A stretch of 64,000 nt of DNA from the NCBI GenBank assembly GCA_027627225.1, contig CM051032.1, positions 60,283,137 through 60,347,136 of the forward strand, read 5' to 3'. This document shows, piece after piece, positions 35,301 through 50,300 of this stretch; the first letter of the stretch is position 1; each line of letters begins with the position of its first letter. The stretch comes from Congeria kusceri (Eukaryota; Mollusca; Bivalvia; Myida; Dreissenidae). The notes under the pieces were generated by a model. That model worked only from the letters and a program-made list of their open reading frames with translations. It was not told where the DNA came from and searched no databases. A program made the translations under genes and the position numbers.

Positions 35301-38300
35301 TCACATTTATATTCTTAAATATGTGAATTTTAATAGATTTGTAACGTATGTTCAAAATAGGCTGCATATTAAAGTCTCTTTATTTGGCAATTTATATCAA
35401 GGCCAAGCACAGGCATTTATTGTCCTTCACTTACTGTATCAATATATTTTGATGTTTTCTTAGTAAATGAATGTTTTGATATAAATAGTTAATACGCAGG
35501 GAAATATAAAATGAAACACCGTTGTGTTTGTGGCCTTCAGAGTTTCAGGAGAGTGTACCATGCGATGATGATCGTCTCAATCACATTTTGACTCAGACGG
35601 CAAAGGCAGGAAACCCCATGAGGAAGTTCCTGTTGGGTAGGGTTGGTTCCTATCTAGATTTATCACCAGTTAATTAAGAAATAATTTTCAATGTAGAGTT
35701 TTTGTTGGCTACTAAACAGTGAGTTGGAGTTGTGACGGGAAGGCATTGGACCTCGAGGGCGTTATCCCCACTGCTATGCACACATCAGAATGACAAATTG
35801 TTGTTAATTGGCCAATAAACAATTATAATGCAAACATTATTTCAATTCTTACTTGACCTAAAAACATATTTGCATTAACAATTGCATATTTTACAGTTTT
35901 GGAACTATTTTTTCAGAATTGTTTTTCAGATTGTTCATTGGAGATTTAACAACTGTGAATTTTGTTCTTTGTCTATAGAAAGCTCTGCATGTGTCATGTT
36001 ACAATGCTGGATAAACCTGGAAAAGGCCTTTGTCTATAGAAAGCTCTGCATGTGTCATGTTACAATGCTGGATAAACCTGGAAAAGGCTGGATAAACCTG
36101 GAAAAGGCTGGATAAACCTGGAAAAGGCTCATTTATAATAGAAAGCACCTATTATAATGCAGTTGGATAGGTTTTGATAAAATTTGAAAAGAATGATCAG
36201 TTAGTGATAGACTGAACTGCTGGTTATTTAGAAGTTTTAACAACCCTCTCCACTTCTGTACTAGACTCATTAATTGTTTGTGTGCAAATCAGCTTAATTA
36301 ACCGGATATGCACAAATTTTTGCATCCAACTGAATCTATTTAATGATTTTTTTTAAATAAATAAATATCTTTCTTCAAATTCTTGTACCAAGGACCCCTA
36401 AAATGAAAATGTTGTTCTGAATCTTATTTTTGACAGGTAATATAAAGAGTTTAAAAGAATTGCCAGAGGAGAAGCAAGTAAACGTGTACAGTCGGCTGAG
36501 GGCGCACTTCGACCGATACTACACGGCCCAGTACATGACTCTGGCCCTGCATTCTAAACGTGAGTACACAGTGTCATCTCGTAAATGTTCTTCTTACACC
36601 CCTGCCAATGTCCCTGGGATTCTTCAAGGTACTCAAGGCCCCCCCCCCCCCCCCCAACAGCTCAAGACCACATTCAAATTTAGAAAGCTTTTAGTGAAAA
36701 TTAAATGTGCCAAAAATGCAGCTATACATTAATATTCTATTTTTTTTTATAACTTTTGTTGAGTTTGCAAAGCTTACTAAACAAGGGTTTGGAAACCTAC
36801 CCCGGGTTTCACACATAATGGAGCCTCTGTGGGGTACTGTGAAATTAAACCATTTGACAATATAACCAGATAAGCTATTTATTATACATAGTTTTCATTG
36901 AAGGAAATATTTGCCGAAAATGCCATGTTACTAAACTTTCCTGTTCAGTTATATATATTTCTTGCATTCCGGAGTTCATTGACTCAGTACTGGGTCAAAG
37001 CATTATATGGGATTATTTCTCAAACTTGTAGGTAACTGCGTGTATTTCTTTATAAAAAATAACAAGTTAAATAAGACTTGGCATAGTATTTGAATCATAT
37101 CTTAAAGGGCGATTTTCTCTTTCGGTTTTGCATTTGACTTTGTTAATCATTTGATTGCATGTTTTCAGATAATCTTGACACATTGGAGAAATGGGCGAGA
37201 GATTTCTTCACAGACATACATAACAAGTAAGAGTAAACTAAAAATGCAATTCATAAACAATTCGATTATTTCATCATTTGCAATTTATTGTCTTTCAAAC
37301 TTAGAAAACAGTGGTACATTATAATCTAAATGTCCAGAAATAGTACTCCTGGTATATTATAAGTATGTGTTGTATATGAAAACAAGTTCAACATATGAGG
37401 CGCGTCGTGGGAAAACCGGGCTTAATCCATGTGCGTAAAGTGTCGTCCCGGATTAGCCTGTGCAGTCCGCACAGGCTAATCCGGGACGGCACTTTCCGCT
37501 TTTATGGTATTTTCTGTTTCAAGGAAGTCTCTTCTCATCATTAATCCACTTTAGGCGGAAAGTGCCGTCCTGGATCTGCACAGGCTGATTGGGGACGCAC
37601 TTTACGCACATGCATTAAGCCTGGTTTTCCCACGACGTGCCTCATATATTCGTGCCAGTTGAAATTCCATGGGTTATGCCTGATCAGCATTTTGTGACGC
37701 GAAATGTACAACCTGATAGGTACCGGACATATTCCCAATGCTGTGTAAAAAGCTCTGTAAAAAGCTCTGGCCGATTAATGTAGTTGTCCAAAAGGCTACC
37801 ACGAAACTAATACTCAGTGTACCATCTATAATAACATACTTTGGTATTATTTTTCAGTAAAGAAGCACAACTCTCATTTCATAGTTTCAAGGTATGTTTC
37901 TCAGATGTTCTCATCATCAATGTCCATTAGTAGATGTGCTTTGATTGCGTGTAACCCAGCAATTTCTCACATTTGTTATTCTTGAAACTGCTGAGGAATT
38001 TTCACGTTTATGATATTACATGTATATATTATTGGCACTTTATTGAATGTGTTCTTTGTAATGTGATATGCGATTCTACTTCTGCCAAAGTATAAATGAA
38101 GATAAAATACAATTCAAGTGATGATTGATATTTATAATAATGCGACTTTTGTGTAAGATGCACTTGGTATTTTCATTTGTGATGAATGTGTTGATTGCAG
38201 GGTGCATTTGATACAGATAAGTTCAGAAAACTGTACAAAGGTAGGTAACAATATTTAATTCTCAGAACAAAATTGTCATATAAAGTTCTAATTTGGATAA

Positions 38301-41300
38301 TTATGTTATTACATGTGATGAACATATTTCAAAGCCGTTGAATGTTAATATAGTTCTTTAACAATCGGTGCATGAAGGCAGATTTTTAGACTGCTTAGTA
38401 ATGAAAAAATATATGAGGCGTATCGTGGACAAAACGGGCTTAATGCATGTGCGTAAAGTGTCATCCCGGATTAGCCTGTGCAGTTCACACAGGCTAATCT
38501 GGAACAACACTTTATACTTACAGTGGTTTTATGTTTGAAAGAGACTTCCTTGAAACAGAATATACCACAAAAGCCTGTGTTGACTGCACAGGCTGATCCA
38601 GGATGACACTTTACGCACGTGCATTAAGCGCGGTTTTCCCACAACACGCCTCATATTATTTTTTAATTCAAAAGGGGAGCCAATAACAATGTTATTCCAT
38701 TCACAGTGATTCCAGTTACTACCACACACAAGGTGTACATTACCTGGCCTCTACCGCCAACTCAGCATTTATACAGGTAAGTTTACTGGCGAAGTACATA
38801 AATCCGGACACTGTTCAATCTAAAGTTTTGTTCAAAATCTTAGCAGAAACTGCTTTTTTAAAGTAACTGAATGGTGTGTTTAAAAAAGGCCTGTAACACA
38901 TATCGAAATACGAATGAAGAGTACCTAAATCTGGACACTTTAATTTAATTTTTTTTATTTAATATAAAAAAATAACACTTAACATGAAACTACACCTTGT
39001 TTGTGAGATTTCTTGTGTTTCTTCTTTTGATTACTTTGTACTGGTGTTAACTTGCAAAATTGTCTCTCTAAAGCTTAATTTATTGGAGATACTGTTTTGA
39101 TTTTAATGCCCCGCGTGCAAATGTTTATAATTGACAGGACGAAAAAACAATAGTGAGTAAATGCATAAATATTCTATCGCTGCTTCCTTTTGAACTAGAC
39201 ATACGTTGCTGAGACAGGGGTGTGTGTCAATCGATACCATAGAATTAATGGTCTTGGTCATACAAACGCATTTGTTTCAAGTGTCCGGATTTAAGTACTG
39301 TCCGGATTTACGTACATCGCCAGTATAGTCGCGGTAAAAACCATTGACTCTACTTCATGACCAAAGGAGAACTACACAACTTGCTGAACGGTTGGTTGTA
39401 CAGAATTGTCAGATGGTGTCACAGTAACGATGGATAGATTCACAGTATAGACAGATAGTTTTAGTCTATGCCGATTCTCGGGACAAATATACTGTCTTTC
39501 GGGGAAGTAGTTTGTTCATGTGGAAATTCGTATAAGTTGGACAGATGCAAACGTTTAGCTGTTAAATGCAGTTTATAAAGTTTTGGTGAAGTGACCGAAA
39601 ACGTTGTTTGAGGACATGACAGTTTTACAATATACAAAAAACATTCATAAATGTGCGAGTGTATACATATAGGATCTGACAAGAGTTGTCATTTCATACC
39701 ATATTTTATTAAACGAGTTCAGGAATTTTGTTAGTAAGCGAGCCTTTGGCGAATTTCCTGGACGAGTTTAATAAAATATGGTATGAAATGACAACAAGTG
39801 TCAGATCTTCTTTATCACATGCTTTTAAAAACGAAAAAAACCCGTCTAATTTTACCAAAACATTTTGATTAATCCTAAAAGTTGTGTATTGGCATGACGT
39901 CATTTCATGTTGACGACGTCATTTCACCAAAATAACGTCATGCGATTGGTCAGTCAAAGAATATGTAGCCAATGAAAACGCTCAAAATGTTATCTTACAC
40001 ATGTGTTAAGATAGAAATATTCGTAATGGTTGTATTACATGGAAAACAAGGTAAAGCATGTGATTAAAGTAGTTTTAATTTATAATAATAAATTGGCCAC
40101 TGGGCATAGTCGGAAGAAGACTGCAACCACTCTCCACATGCCTCATTATTAAACCAGTCAAACCTGAATCCTGTTATTATAATTTCATCTGTTAACTGCC
40201 GGACTGGCTTGCTCAGTTGGTAGAGTGCTGGACTACAAATCCGAGGATCGCGGGTTCGATTCCCAGCCCAGCCACATAACTTGTGTGGGGATTGGTCATG
40301 AAATTATTTCTACGGCCATTCTCCCCCTACCTCTGATTCAAGTAGGGCAGTTGTCAGTTACTGGCATAAGTATGTGCACTCAGTACTGGTAAACCAGCTT
40401 ACCCAGGAAAAGTGTGAGTAGGTTAACTGACCGCCGTTATATGACTGAAATACTGTTGAATCCGGCGAAAAATCCAAACAAACAAACATCTGTGAACTCC
40501 TGTACATTATTGTCCAGTTTTGTTCCATATTTGCAGGGTGAAGCCCCTGGAGTACATAGCCACGCTGATGAATCACGAGGGCGAGGGCAGTATCTACTCC
40601 TACCTGAAGAAGAGGTGAGATATGATGGAAATACAAGTACTGCCTGTAGTAACTTATCATCATGCACTTTCTTTGTTTCCTTTATGTCTGCAAAGAATCT
40701 AGGGTACTTTTGAGTATGGTTTTACCCAGTTTATCAATTATTGCTTTTTGACAAAGAATAAGGCTCTCTATTTAATTTATAACATACTGTGGAATCGCTA
40801 ATTTCGTGGAGGTCTAATTTTCGCGCATTTTGCGCTCCCACCATTGCGCGAATTTATGTCCACTGCGAATATTGACTGAATTAATAATTAAAAAGGCCTG
40901 CGGAGATAACGCGTTTGTTCATATGTACGTACCATAGGTAGTTGATAATAAACATATGCAGGTATATGCGAATGTCATAATGTGAATGTTTTTATACATG
41001 TCAAAAATTTTCCTGGTTTAAATAATAACATCTATAAGTACGATTTGTTTGAAGAAATGACGCCAGCATTCAATTTAAAAAATGTCAGTTTGACCCGACT
41101 TGATATAAATAATCAGTGGTCTCGTCTAATAATGCGGCCCCTATTATCAAGAAGTGGAGAAGTGGACCCCATCTATAGCCTAATCCATATGTTTATTGCA
41201 AAAACAAGCTGTCATAATAGGGCCCTATATTAGCATTCTGCCCAGTCCGGTTTTTCACCGATCAATCGATACGTTTAAAAAAACAAAAACACATCTGACT

Positions 41301-44300
41301 TTTTTCAAAATCGTGTTTGTGCGAATTTAAGACCACGCGAATATGTCTGCGATCGCATTTGCGCGAAATTTGTACCCCACGAATTCAAATGATTCCACAG
41401 TAAATAATTTTGAGGAATAAATGTACATATTATTCCACCATTATACAGAAGTTAAAAGTAGTGCAATGAATTCTTCCCAGATATTGCTTTTAAATATATT
41501 CATTTTAATATAGAAAATGGCTTTGATTTTATTAAGAACATGAGTAATTTTTAAAACAGATGTATATAGTCTGATGCAAATCACATTGGCTCAGTTATAT
41601 TTTACAGAAACTGGGCGTTTGGTGTCCTGGGTGGTAACTCGGGCGAGGGTTTTGACATGAACACTACATGGACAGGGCTGGATATATGTGTCACATTGTC
41701 TGACACCGGGATACAGCATGTACATGAGGTAACCATGGCAACCAGCTGGGGTGTTCTTATGTCTCTTGACATTCTTTCTTTCCTGTGTGTGTTTGTGGTT
41801 TTAACGGTTTTAAGTCACGTTGATACCAATGGTATTCATAAACCACAATGCAAAGCTCATGTTTAATGCCCCCGGCATCTTGATGCGGGAGTCATATAGT
41901 GATTGCCCTGTCTGTCCCAGATTCTGTTCGTATGAGGTTAACTAGATTTTGCCGTTTAGTCTAGCACCAACACCGCTTACTACAACGCTTGGATACTTAA
42001 ATACATGTAGTTGTTGCTTATGACCATTCCCAATCCACCCATAAAACCCAACCCCTTGACCTTGACCTTATTTGGAAATAGAATAATTACAATGGGCTAT
42101 TCTTGGTGCACCTTACACCGCTTACTACAACACTTGGCAACTTATATAGTTATTGCTTACGACCATTCCCAATCCACCCATATCACCCAACCCCACTTTG
42201 ACCCTGACCTAATTTTGACTTAAAATATTTCAAATGGGCTGTCCATCACCAACCGGAGGCATGTGTGTTTATCAGATTCTTAGCTATACATGTTATTTTA
42301 TAGTCAAGCATATCAGGCTTTTTTCAGAGACTGGGGATGGAGCCCAGGGCTGGTATTCACAAAGCTCCTAAGGGAAATCTTAAGTTGTACTTAAGTGGAA
42401 ATTTCAGATCAAATTTTCTATGTGAAATCAAATGATTTCTGTACAAAGAAGGCTGCAATACTAAACATATAGTATATGCAATATTTACAAGTTAACAATA
42501 TTTTAATGTTAAAAGACCGATACACGAAACAGCCAGAGACTTAAGGAATTTTATGAATTTTAGGAATTTACTTAAGTTTTCCCTAAGGAGCTTTGTGAAT
42601 GCGGGCCCAGGACCTAGGTTTTGATTTTTTTTTGAACAAATCTGGTAAAGGGGAACAAAAAATCCAGGTGTAAAGTCAAATTTGGGGCATGATTTTATAG
42701 AAATTTTAATTAGGCGTTACGCCTATATTTGGCCCCTGCTATATAAGGTAAAAAAGCCCTGCACATATGCATGTATTATTTTTATACAGTATTACTTACT
42801 ACATGGCCATGATATTGGCGTTTGAGTCAGAACACTGGCATACCTTGATGATAACCTTCTATGCTCACACATTGAAAAAAAATCAGTTTTATGAATTAGT
42901 CCTATACTTAAAGCAGCTCATGCAACTTTACTCTAATGATGTGTTACAATTATGCATATTTTAGTAGTGCCAATTGTTGGTCATTGATAGATTTGTGACT
43001 TCTAAAATGCTGTTGTGATTCCGTGCTAGGTGATTGCTGCCATATTCACGTACATTGACCAGATGAAAAAAGCAGGGCCCCTGGAATGGTTTTATCAAGA
43101 AGAACAAAAGGTTGAAGAAAACAAGTTCCGATGGATAGAGAAGGTCAGCTAATACTTGGAAATTATCTTGACATTTTAACAACATCAGGTTAATATGAAA
43201 ACTGCCTGCATTATTCTGCTGATAAATGTCTCTGAGTTTTGAAATGTACTGTGCTTATGATAATTATATGAAATTTATATTCTTCAAACCAAATATATAA
43301 TACCATTTCTATGGGAGTTCTGTCAATGCAAATAGTAAGATTTACCCATACAGAACTAATACCATTGTTTTTGATAACTCTAATAAAGTCTATTTGTGGC
43401 GTGTCCTGAGAAAACCGGACTTAATGCTTAACGTATTGTCCCAGATTACCTCGTGCTGTCCGCACAGGCTAATCCAGGACGGCACTCCGCTTTTATGGTA
43501 TATTCTGTTTCAAGGAAGTCTCTTCTAAATATAAATCCACTGTAGGTGGGAAGTGCCGTCCCGGATTAGCTTTATTCACATGCATTAAGCCCGGTTTTCC
43601 CACAACACGCCTCATTTGGTCGAATAAGCATTCTTTCTCTGCAAATATGTATTTCATTGCCATCTTTCTCCGCGCTGTAGGGTGACCCGATGGATTACGT
43701 CTCGAAGATTTCGGACAACATGCAGTTGTACGCTCCACAGGATTTCCTCACAGGGCATAAACTCTTCTTCAAGTACGACCCACAGGTAAATCAAGATATT
43801 TTCTTTTAAACTGTAATACCATATTTATGGTTATCTTATTTTCAAGAATTTTACTGTCCAAAGAGAGCGCAAATATAAGACCCTGCATAATTTTTTTCCA
43901 TGATTATTTAAATATATTTAAAATATAAAATCAGATATACATAAAAACGAAAGATATACATAAAAACGAAAAATGTGCAAATTTAAAATGGCACAAATTA
44001 GCCATATTCAGGAAATCACAAAATGTAGACACTGCAGAATAAAATGATTTTACAGTTCCTGATTGTTTCTAGTAAAATGTTTCTAGTTCATATATTTTGT
44101 ATTTTCAGGGCAGTTAATCACAAAGCATCTTAAGTAATTTCTTAAATATTTTGACTTAAGTATAAATTTTAATGAATTGTATTTGTTTAGTAAATAGACA
44201 CATCCACATGTTGCTAATATTCTTGAAAGTATATTTTAATAATAATTTCATTTTGGTACTTAATACAGGCTACACTGTTTCTATATGGAATCATGCAGTA

Positions 44301-47300
44301 AAGGAAGTTTCCAGTTTAAGGATATATAGGATCTGACACGAGTTGTCATTTCATACCATATTTCATTAAACAAATTCAGGAATTTTGTTAGTAAGCGAGC
44401 CTTTGGCGAGCTTACTAACGAATTTCCTGGACGAGTTTAATAAAATATGGTATGAAATGACGACGAGTGTCAGATCTATTAGATCTTTTTTTTCACTTGC
44501 TTTTAAACGCAAAAAACACTATAATTTTACCAATACATGTTGATAAATCATAAAAGTTGTGTATTGGCATGACGTCATTTCATGTTGACGACGTCATTTC
44601 ACCAAAATAACATCATGCGATCGGTCAGTCAAGGAATATGGAGCCAATGAAAATGCTGAAAATGTTATCTTACACATGTGTAAAATAGAAATATTCGTAA
44701 TGGTTGTATTACACGGGAGACAAGGTATAGCATGTGAGAAAAAGAGAAAATTTAACTTAAGATGCTTTGTGAATACCGCCTTTAGAAAGCCAATGTTTGC
44801 AACCAGTAGACCTTTCCTATTACAGGTCATTACAGACTGCATGGAGCACGTTCGCGTTGACAACTGCAATGTGACAGTTCTCTCAAGCAATTACACCGCG
44901 TCTGAATGCACAAATAAAGAGTACTGGTTTGGAACGAGTTACAGCATGGAAGATATCACGGCAGATATGAAGCAGACGTGGACAAGTATGGAATTGTCTA
45001 GAGCCTCGCCTTTATTATAAAGTTATTGTTGCCTACATATCATGCACATTTTGTAGCTTTATGTCGAACCTTTTTAAAGTACCCAACGTATAGTACACAT
45101 GTAATTTTATATATTGAAAAAAAATCTGTTTGCAGTTATAGATTTTCTACATAGGTAATCTTAAAAGATTTGCTGCATTCTTTTGTATAATACAAATGGG
45201 CAAGTTTCTGACTACCTTTCATAGATATCTTAAAAGGATTTCTTTTTAATATTGATTTTGAAGTATCCTTAATAAATATGAAAGTGATGGATATGTATAT
45301 GTGTATTTCCATTTACAGGTGGCAGTGCAAATGGAGAACTTTTCTTGCCAAAACCAAACAGTTTTATAAGTAAGTTGCTAGCTACTTCTACTGCCCTACA
45401 TGTACATATGGGATTACATTTTGGTTACATTTTTAGTTAAAATTCATAATGTACCCTAGTTGTATTTGTTATCCCCCAAAGACTGTAATGAGTATGTGGG
45501 AGTCACCTTGCTGTATGATGAGGTTGTTGTCTGTTGCACATACATATGAGGCGCGTCGTGGGAAAACCGGACTTAATGCCGTTGCGTAAAATGTCGTCCC
45601 GGATCAGCCTGTGCAGTCCGCACAGGCTAATCCAGGATGGCACTTTCCGCTTTATGGTATTTTCTGTTTCAAGAAAGTCTCTTCTAAACATAAATCCACT
45701 GTAGGCGGAAAGTACCGTCCTGGATTAGCCTGTGCGGCTAATCCGGGACGAAACTTTACGCACAAGCATTAAGACCGGTTTTCCCACAACGCGCCTCTTA
45801 TTTTTTAACAGGTTTTTATGAAAACTTTCCAGACATGGACAGAGATTGAATTGACACTTTCAGAATTGATGGCCGCAGACAGGTCCCTAAAAAATGACAA
45901 AACAAACAAGAATTATTGCGATTATATCCTCTCTTTATATGGAGTTGTTTGGAATTGTATGGAATTGCTTGTATTTGACGGTACATTTCAGGTTCAGACT
46001 TCACCCTGAAGGAGGTACTGCCTGCAGACCTGACCACATTCCCCACAGTCGTGCACTCCTCTGTTCAGGCCAAACTTTTCTACAAGAAAGATGCAAAGTT
46101 CAATGTGCCAAAAGGTATTATGCTATGAAATTCTTACAGTATTACATAACATTTATACTCTTTCTTGACTAGTGTTTGTAAAATCCTCCTAAAACACTTC
46201 AGTTCTGCGAACTTGTTGTTCAAAGGCCTTATTCTTACCAGCCATTCTGTCTGTGTTCACATACAATTAATTATGTCAATATGTGTATGAACATTATTAA
46301 CTTAAGTGAAAGATATGTATGTTATACAAAGATTTCTCTATGAAATAGTACAAAATAATATGTTTTATTTAATGCTAAGTAGTGAAATATAGAAAAATAT
46401 CAGTGAGATAATTCCCTATATCACTCACAGTGATGGACTACTTTTTTAAATTTTATTTGATTTGAACAATATTTAATTGTAGGTGTTGTCACCATTTATC
46501 ATACAGAATTACCAAAAAAGAGAAGTAGATCTAGTGAAGATTAATAACACCAAATGTTAAGAATACCTCTCTTATATATTGAAGTGTCTTTCCTCTTATT
46601 TTCTCTTGGAGTTTCCTCAGTCGTATTGAGCCAATGAGACTAGAACAGACAATGCCTTACGGGTACAAGTTTTACCCACAAGGCATTGGAGCTCGTCATC
46701 CTGGTCCAAATTTAATTTTAGCATCCAAAGTATTTTATCCTTTGCACTTTATTCATCCCAGCATATTATACTTGCACTTGTTGTTTCCTGTTGCTATGAA
46801 CAGTAGTCTCCCTTTGTTTACATAATTGTATTGCCCGTTCTCTAAATCCAAAATATAACAAGAATCCAGTGTACGCTTAAGTAATAACTTGTGTTCATTA
46901 AGCACATAATTATATTGTTTTGTGTGTATTAAGTTTTTATATCCAGTAACCACTCTTAAGTATTTAAGTATCCAATGTGTGTTCTTGTAATTAGTGTTCA
47001 GCGTTTAATTCTCCGCCATCTTGTTTTCTTCAAATTCTTGACCGACTTTTAATCCAATTGTGTTGTAAAGTCCGAATAATTAATATAGAAAACACTTTAT
47101 ATGTATAAGTATTCAATTTCAGAACACTGCCTACAGTACATCTATTGTTGTTTTACATTTTAACGCGCATCTACGAGTTTAATCAGCTTGAATTGCTTGT
47201 GAAAACACATGTGCGTTTCAATGTCGTGATTGTGTTAACTATTGTTTACATCATAACACCTATGCACACGCTATTTTTAGAACACTTAATTTTGGAGAAC

Positions 47301-50300
47301 CGAACTCACTTTCACTTTCAATATGTACTTTTATCATAAATATATTTAAAGCTAGCAGTGTGTGTTAACTTCTTGATTTAAAAGCTGACCATTATTCAAC
47401 GACTATGTGTATCCAATTGTATTTAAACTTACATAAATTTAGAAACACTGATACCACGTTGTCAATGAATATAATGAGTAGCATAATAGACTGTCGTACT
47501 GTAAACACGCTGCCATGATAATGCCTTGAGTCAAATTTTTTTTCGATTTAAGTTGCTTAACTAGATCTAATCCACTGCACATTTGATCGTAGTACAACAT
47601 GGCGCAGGAATGTTTATTACTAAAACCGATTACTACGCATTATAGAAAAAATAGTACTGACATAAAACTCAAAACATCGTGTTACAAATATGTTCAAAAT
47701 TATTCAAATGTAAAGAATACTCAATAGCATTAAAATAAAAAGAAAATGTGTTTGTTTTCGATGTGATAATGCGTGATATCATCATTGGAAAGGGAGACAA
47801 TTTACATATTTTCACTCGCGCAAGCGCTTGTGAAAATATTAATTGTCTCCCTTTCGGGTGATGATATCACACGTTATCACACCGGAAACAAACAAATATC
47901 CTCTATACATTGATAAAAATGCCATGAAAATAGCAAAAAAACAACAACAAAAGACAATTCTTACATCTTTTTGTACATGAGGAAAGGGCAATTTTTGTCT
48001 CTGTCGGAATACATCAACCTTCATACTTTGTTTTAATCTTCAATAGATGACTTATTAAATACTTCACATCCTTATGCTGTGACCCCTTTGAGACCCTATT
48101 CATGTACAGAGACCTTTATATGAGGTGCATCATGAGAAAACCGGTCTTAATGCATGTGCGTAAAGTGTCGTCCCGATTAGCCTGTGCAGTCCGCACAGGC
48201 TAATCCAGGACGGCACTTTCCGCTTTTCAGGTATTTTCTGTTTCAAGGAAGTCTCTTCTAAACATAAATCCACTGTAGGCGGAAAGTGCCGTCCTGGATT
48301 AGCCTGTGTGGACTGCACAGGCTAATCCAGGATGACACTTTACGCACATGCATTAAGTCCGGTTTTTTCCCACGACGCACCTCATATTTAAAGTTTGAAT
48401 TTCTAGAGTTTGTTTGTTGTCAATGTGTCAAAGACATTATTTCTTGGCCTCAGATCATTCAAAATGGAATTTAAGAGTAATGTTGAATATTGCAACTGGA
48501 TCACTTTTTGTTGTGACTGTTATTTTAATACTGTTAGACTTAAAATGTCTGTTTGATTAAACTGGCACTGTTGCCGGGCCCGGCTAGCTCAGTTGGTAGA
48601 GCGCTGGACTGTCAATCCGGGGATCATAGTTTGAATCCCAGCCCGGCCACATAACTTGTGTGGGGATTAGTCATGAAATTATTTCTACGGCCATTCTTCA
48701 CCTACCTCTGATTCAAGTAGGGCAGTTGTCAGTTACTGGCATAAGTATGTGCACTTGGTACTGGTAAACTGCTTAGATCGGCTAAGCTTGCCCAGGAAAA
48801 GTGTGAGTAGGTTAAATGACCGCCGTGATATGACTGAAATACTGTTAAAAATAGCGAAAAGTCCAAACAAACAAACAAAACTGGCACTGTTGGTTATATT
48901 TTCTTTATTTTCAGGATATGTGAAGTACCATTTGAAGAGTCCAGTTGTTTATGAAAGCCCCAAAAGGTACTAGTAATGCTTGCTATGTTTTTCACTGTTA
49001 TGATTGATCGTAACTTCTAAGCTTACCTGCAGAAGTTTAATCAATTGCTGTTGATTGAAATTTGTGTATTGAACAATGAGGTTCTTTGCTAAGTTGAATA
49101 TATATTCTAATGACATGCGCAGAGATTTCTATAAACAAAGAATAAAAGTCACCATTGTTGAACTACCAATAAAACAACCAGAAAAAATAGTTCAGAAACT
49201 GTAAAATATAGTTCGCATTGTCATTGCAGAAAATGTTGTCAGGTCATGTTAGCATTGAAAGAATTTTCTCATTAACATCGTTTATCGGCTAATAAACACT
49301 GTTTCGTCGTTCTGCGGTATATTGAACCATTCTGGCTAACGCCCTCGTGATTTAATTCATACGCATCAAAACTCCATATCGTTTATTAGCTGGTAAACAA
49401 CTCTAAATCGAAAATTATTTATTAAATAAATAGTACAGTATTTAAGGTCTTAATATTACTGGCTTGAACAGTAGTGTTTTAAACCATATACTATAGAATT
49501 ATTATGAATTTCCCTAAAATGTTTTGTTGCCAAAATCAAATTTACTTTACACGTATCACTTAACCTTTTTGTTTTGCCTTAGGATACATTAACAATGTAA
49601 ACTTGCATAAAAACTATGTTTACATTAACAATGTAAACTTGCATAAAAACTATGTTTTCTTCTGGTTTACTTTCAGCCTAGCATTGTTCAACCTGTTTGT
49701 GGAAATTCTGTACCAGAATATATCAGAACCAACATACCCAGCCCTCCTGGCAGGATACGAGTAAGTTCAGTGACTTTCAAAGCCAATTTGGGACCAAAAT
49801 AGGGCCTCATTCCCCCCAGCTCTGGAGTATACATTTTCCCTCCAAAATCTCCCCCCCCCCTTGATGTCATACGTGGTTGCATGATAAAGAAAACAGCACA
49901 ATTATCAGTATTTTCATGTTAAAACATAGAGAAAAAGCTCTGTAGACTGTTTGTATATAATGCGAGATTAACGTGATATGAAATAAATCTTGGTCAGATC
50001 ATTGGGTTTTTTTATTTCTAAATTTCCATTATTTCCCGCTATGACATAGATTTTCACCTTCTAATGGGCCCTGCCACTATTCCCCCAATGGCTGGAAAAA
50101 CACTGATGTTGATGAGAATAGACGCTTCCACAAATGCCAATCATATTCAAATTAATCTGCAATGTTATCGGTTAAACTATTTTATACAAAAGAGCAAGTG
50201 CATAATGTTTGTGATAGTCAAATGAGCACGTGGTAATGTTTGTGATTTTCGATGAATGGAAATTAATCCTTTAACAATAGCTGGGGAGGAGTTTAATCTA

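Noticed and set aside
40198..40275. tRNA gene (A and B boxes, clover-like head)
   Set aside because: The same head heads five SINE copies with a shared body and A-rich tail, and the sequence is variable at the anticodon; it is a SINE head, not a functional tRNA gene.
48595..48652. tRNA-Asp gene from the GTC anticodon-like loop
   Set aside because: Part of a SINE with target-site duplication; pairing of the T arm is degraded (ATAGTTTGAATCC).
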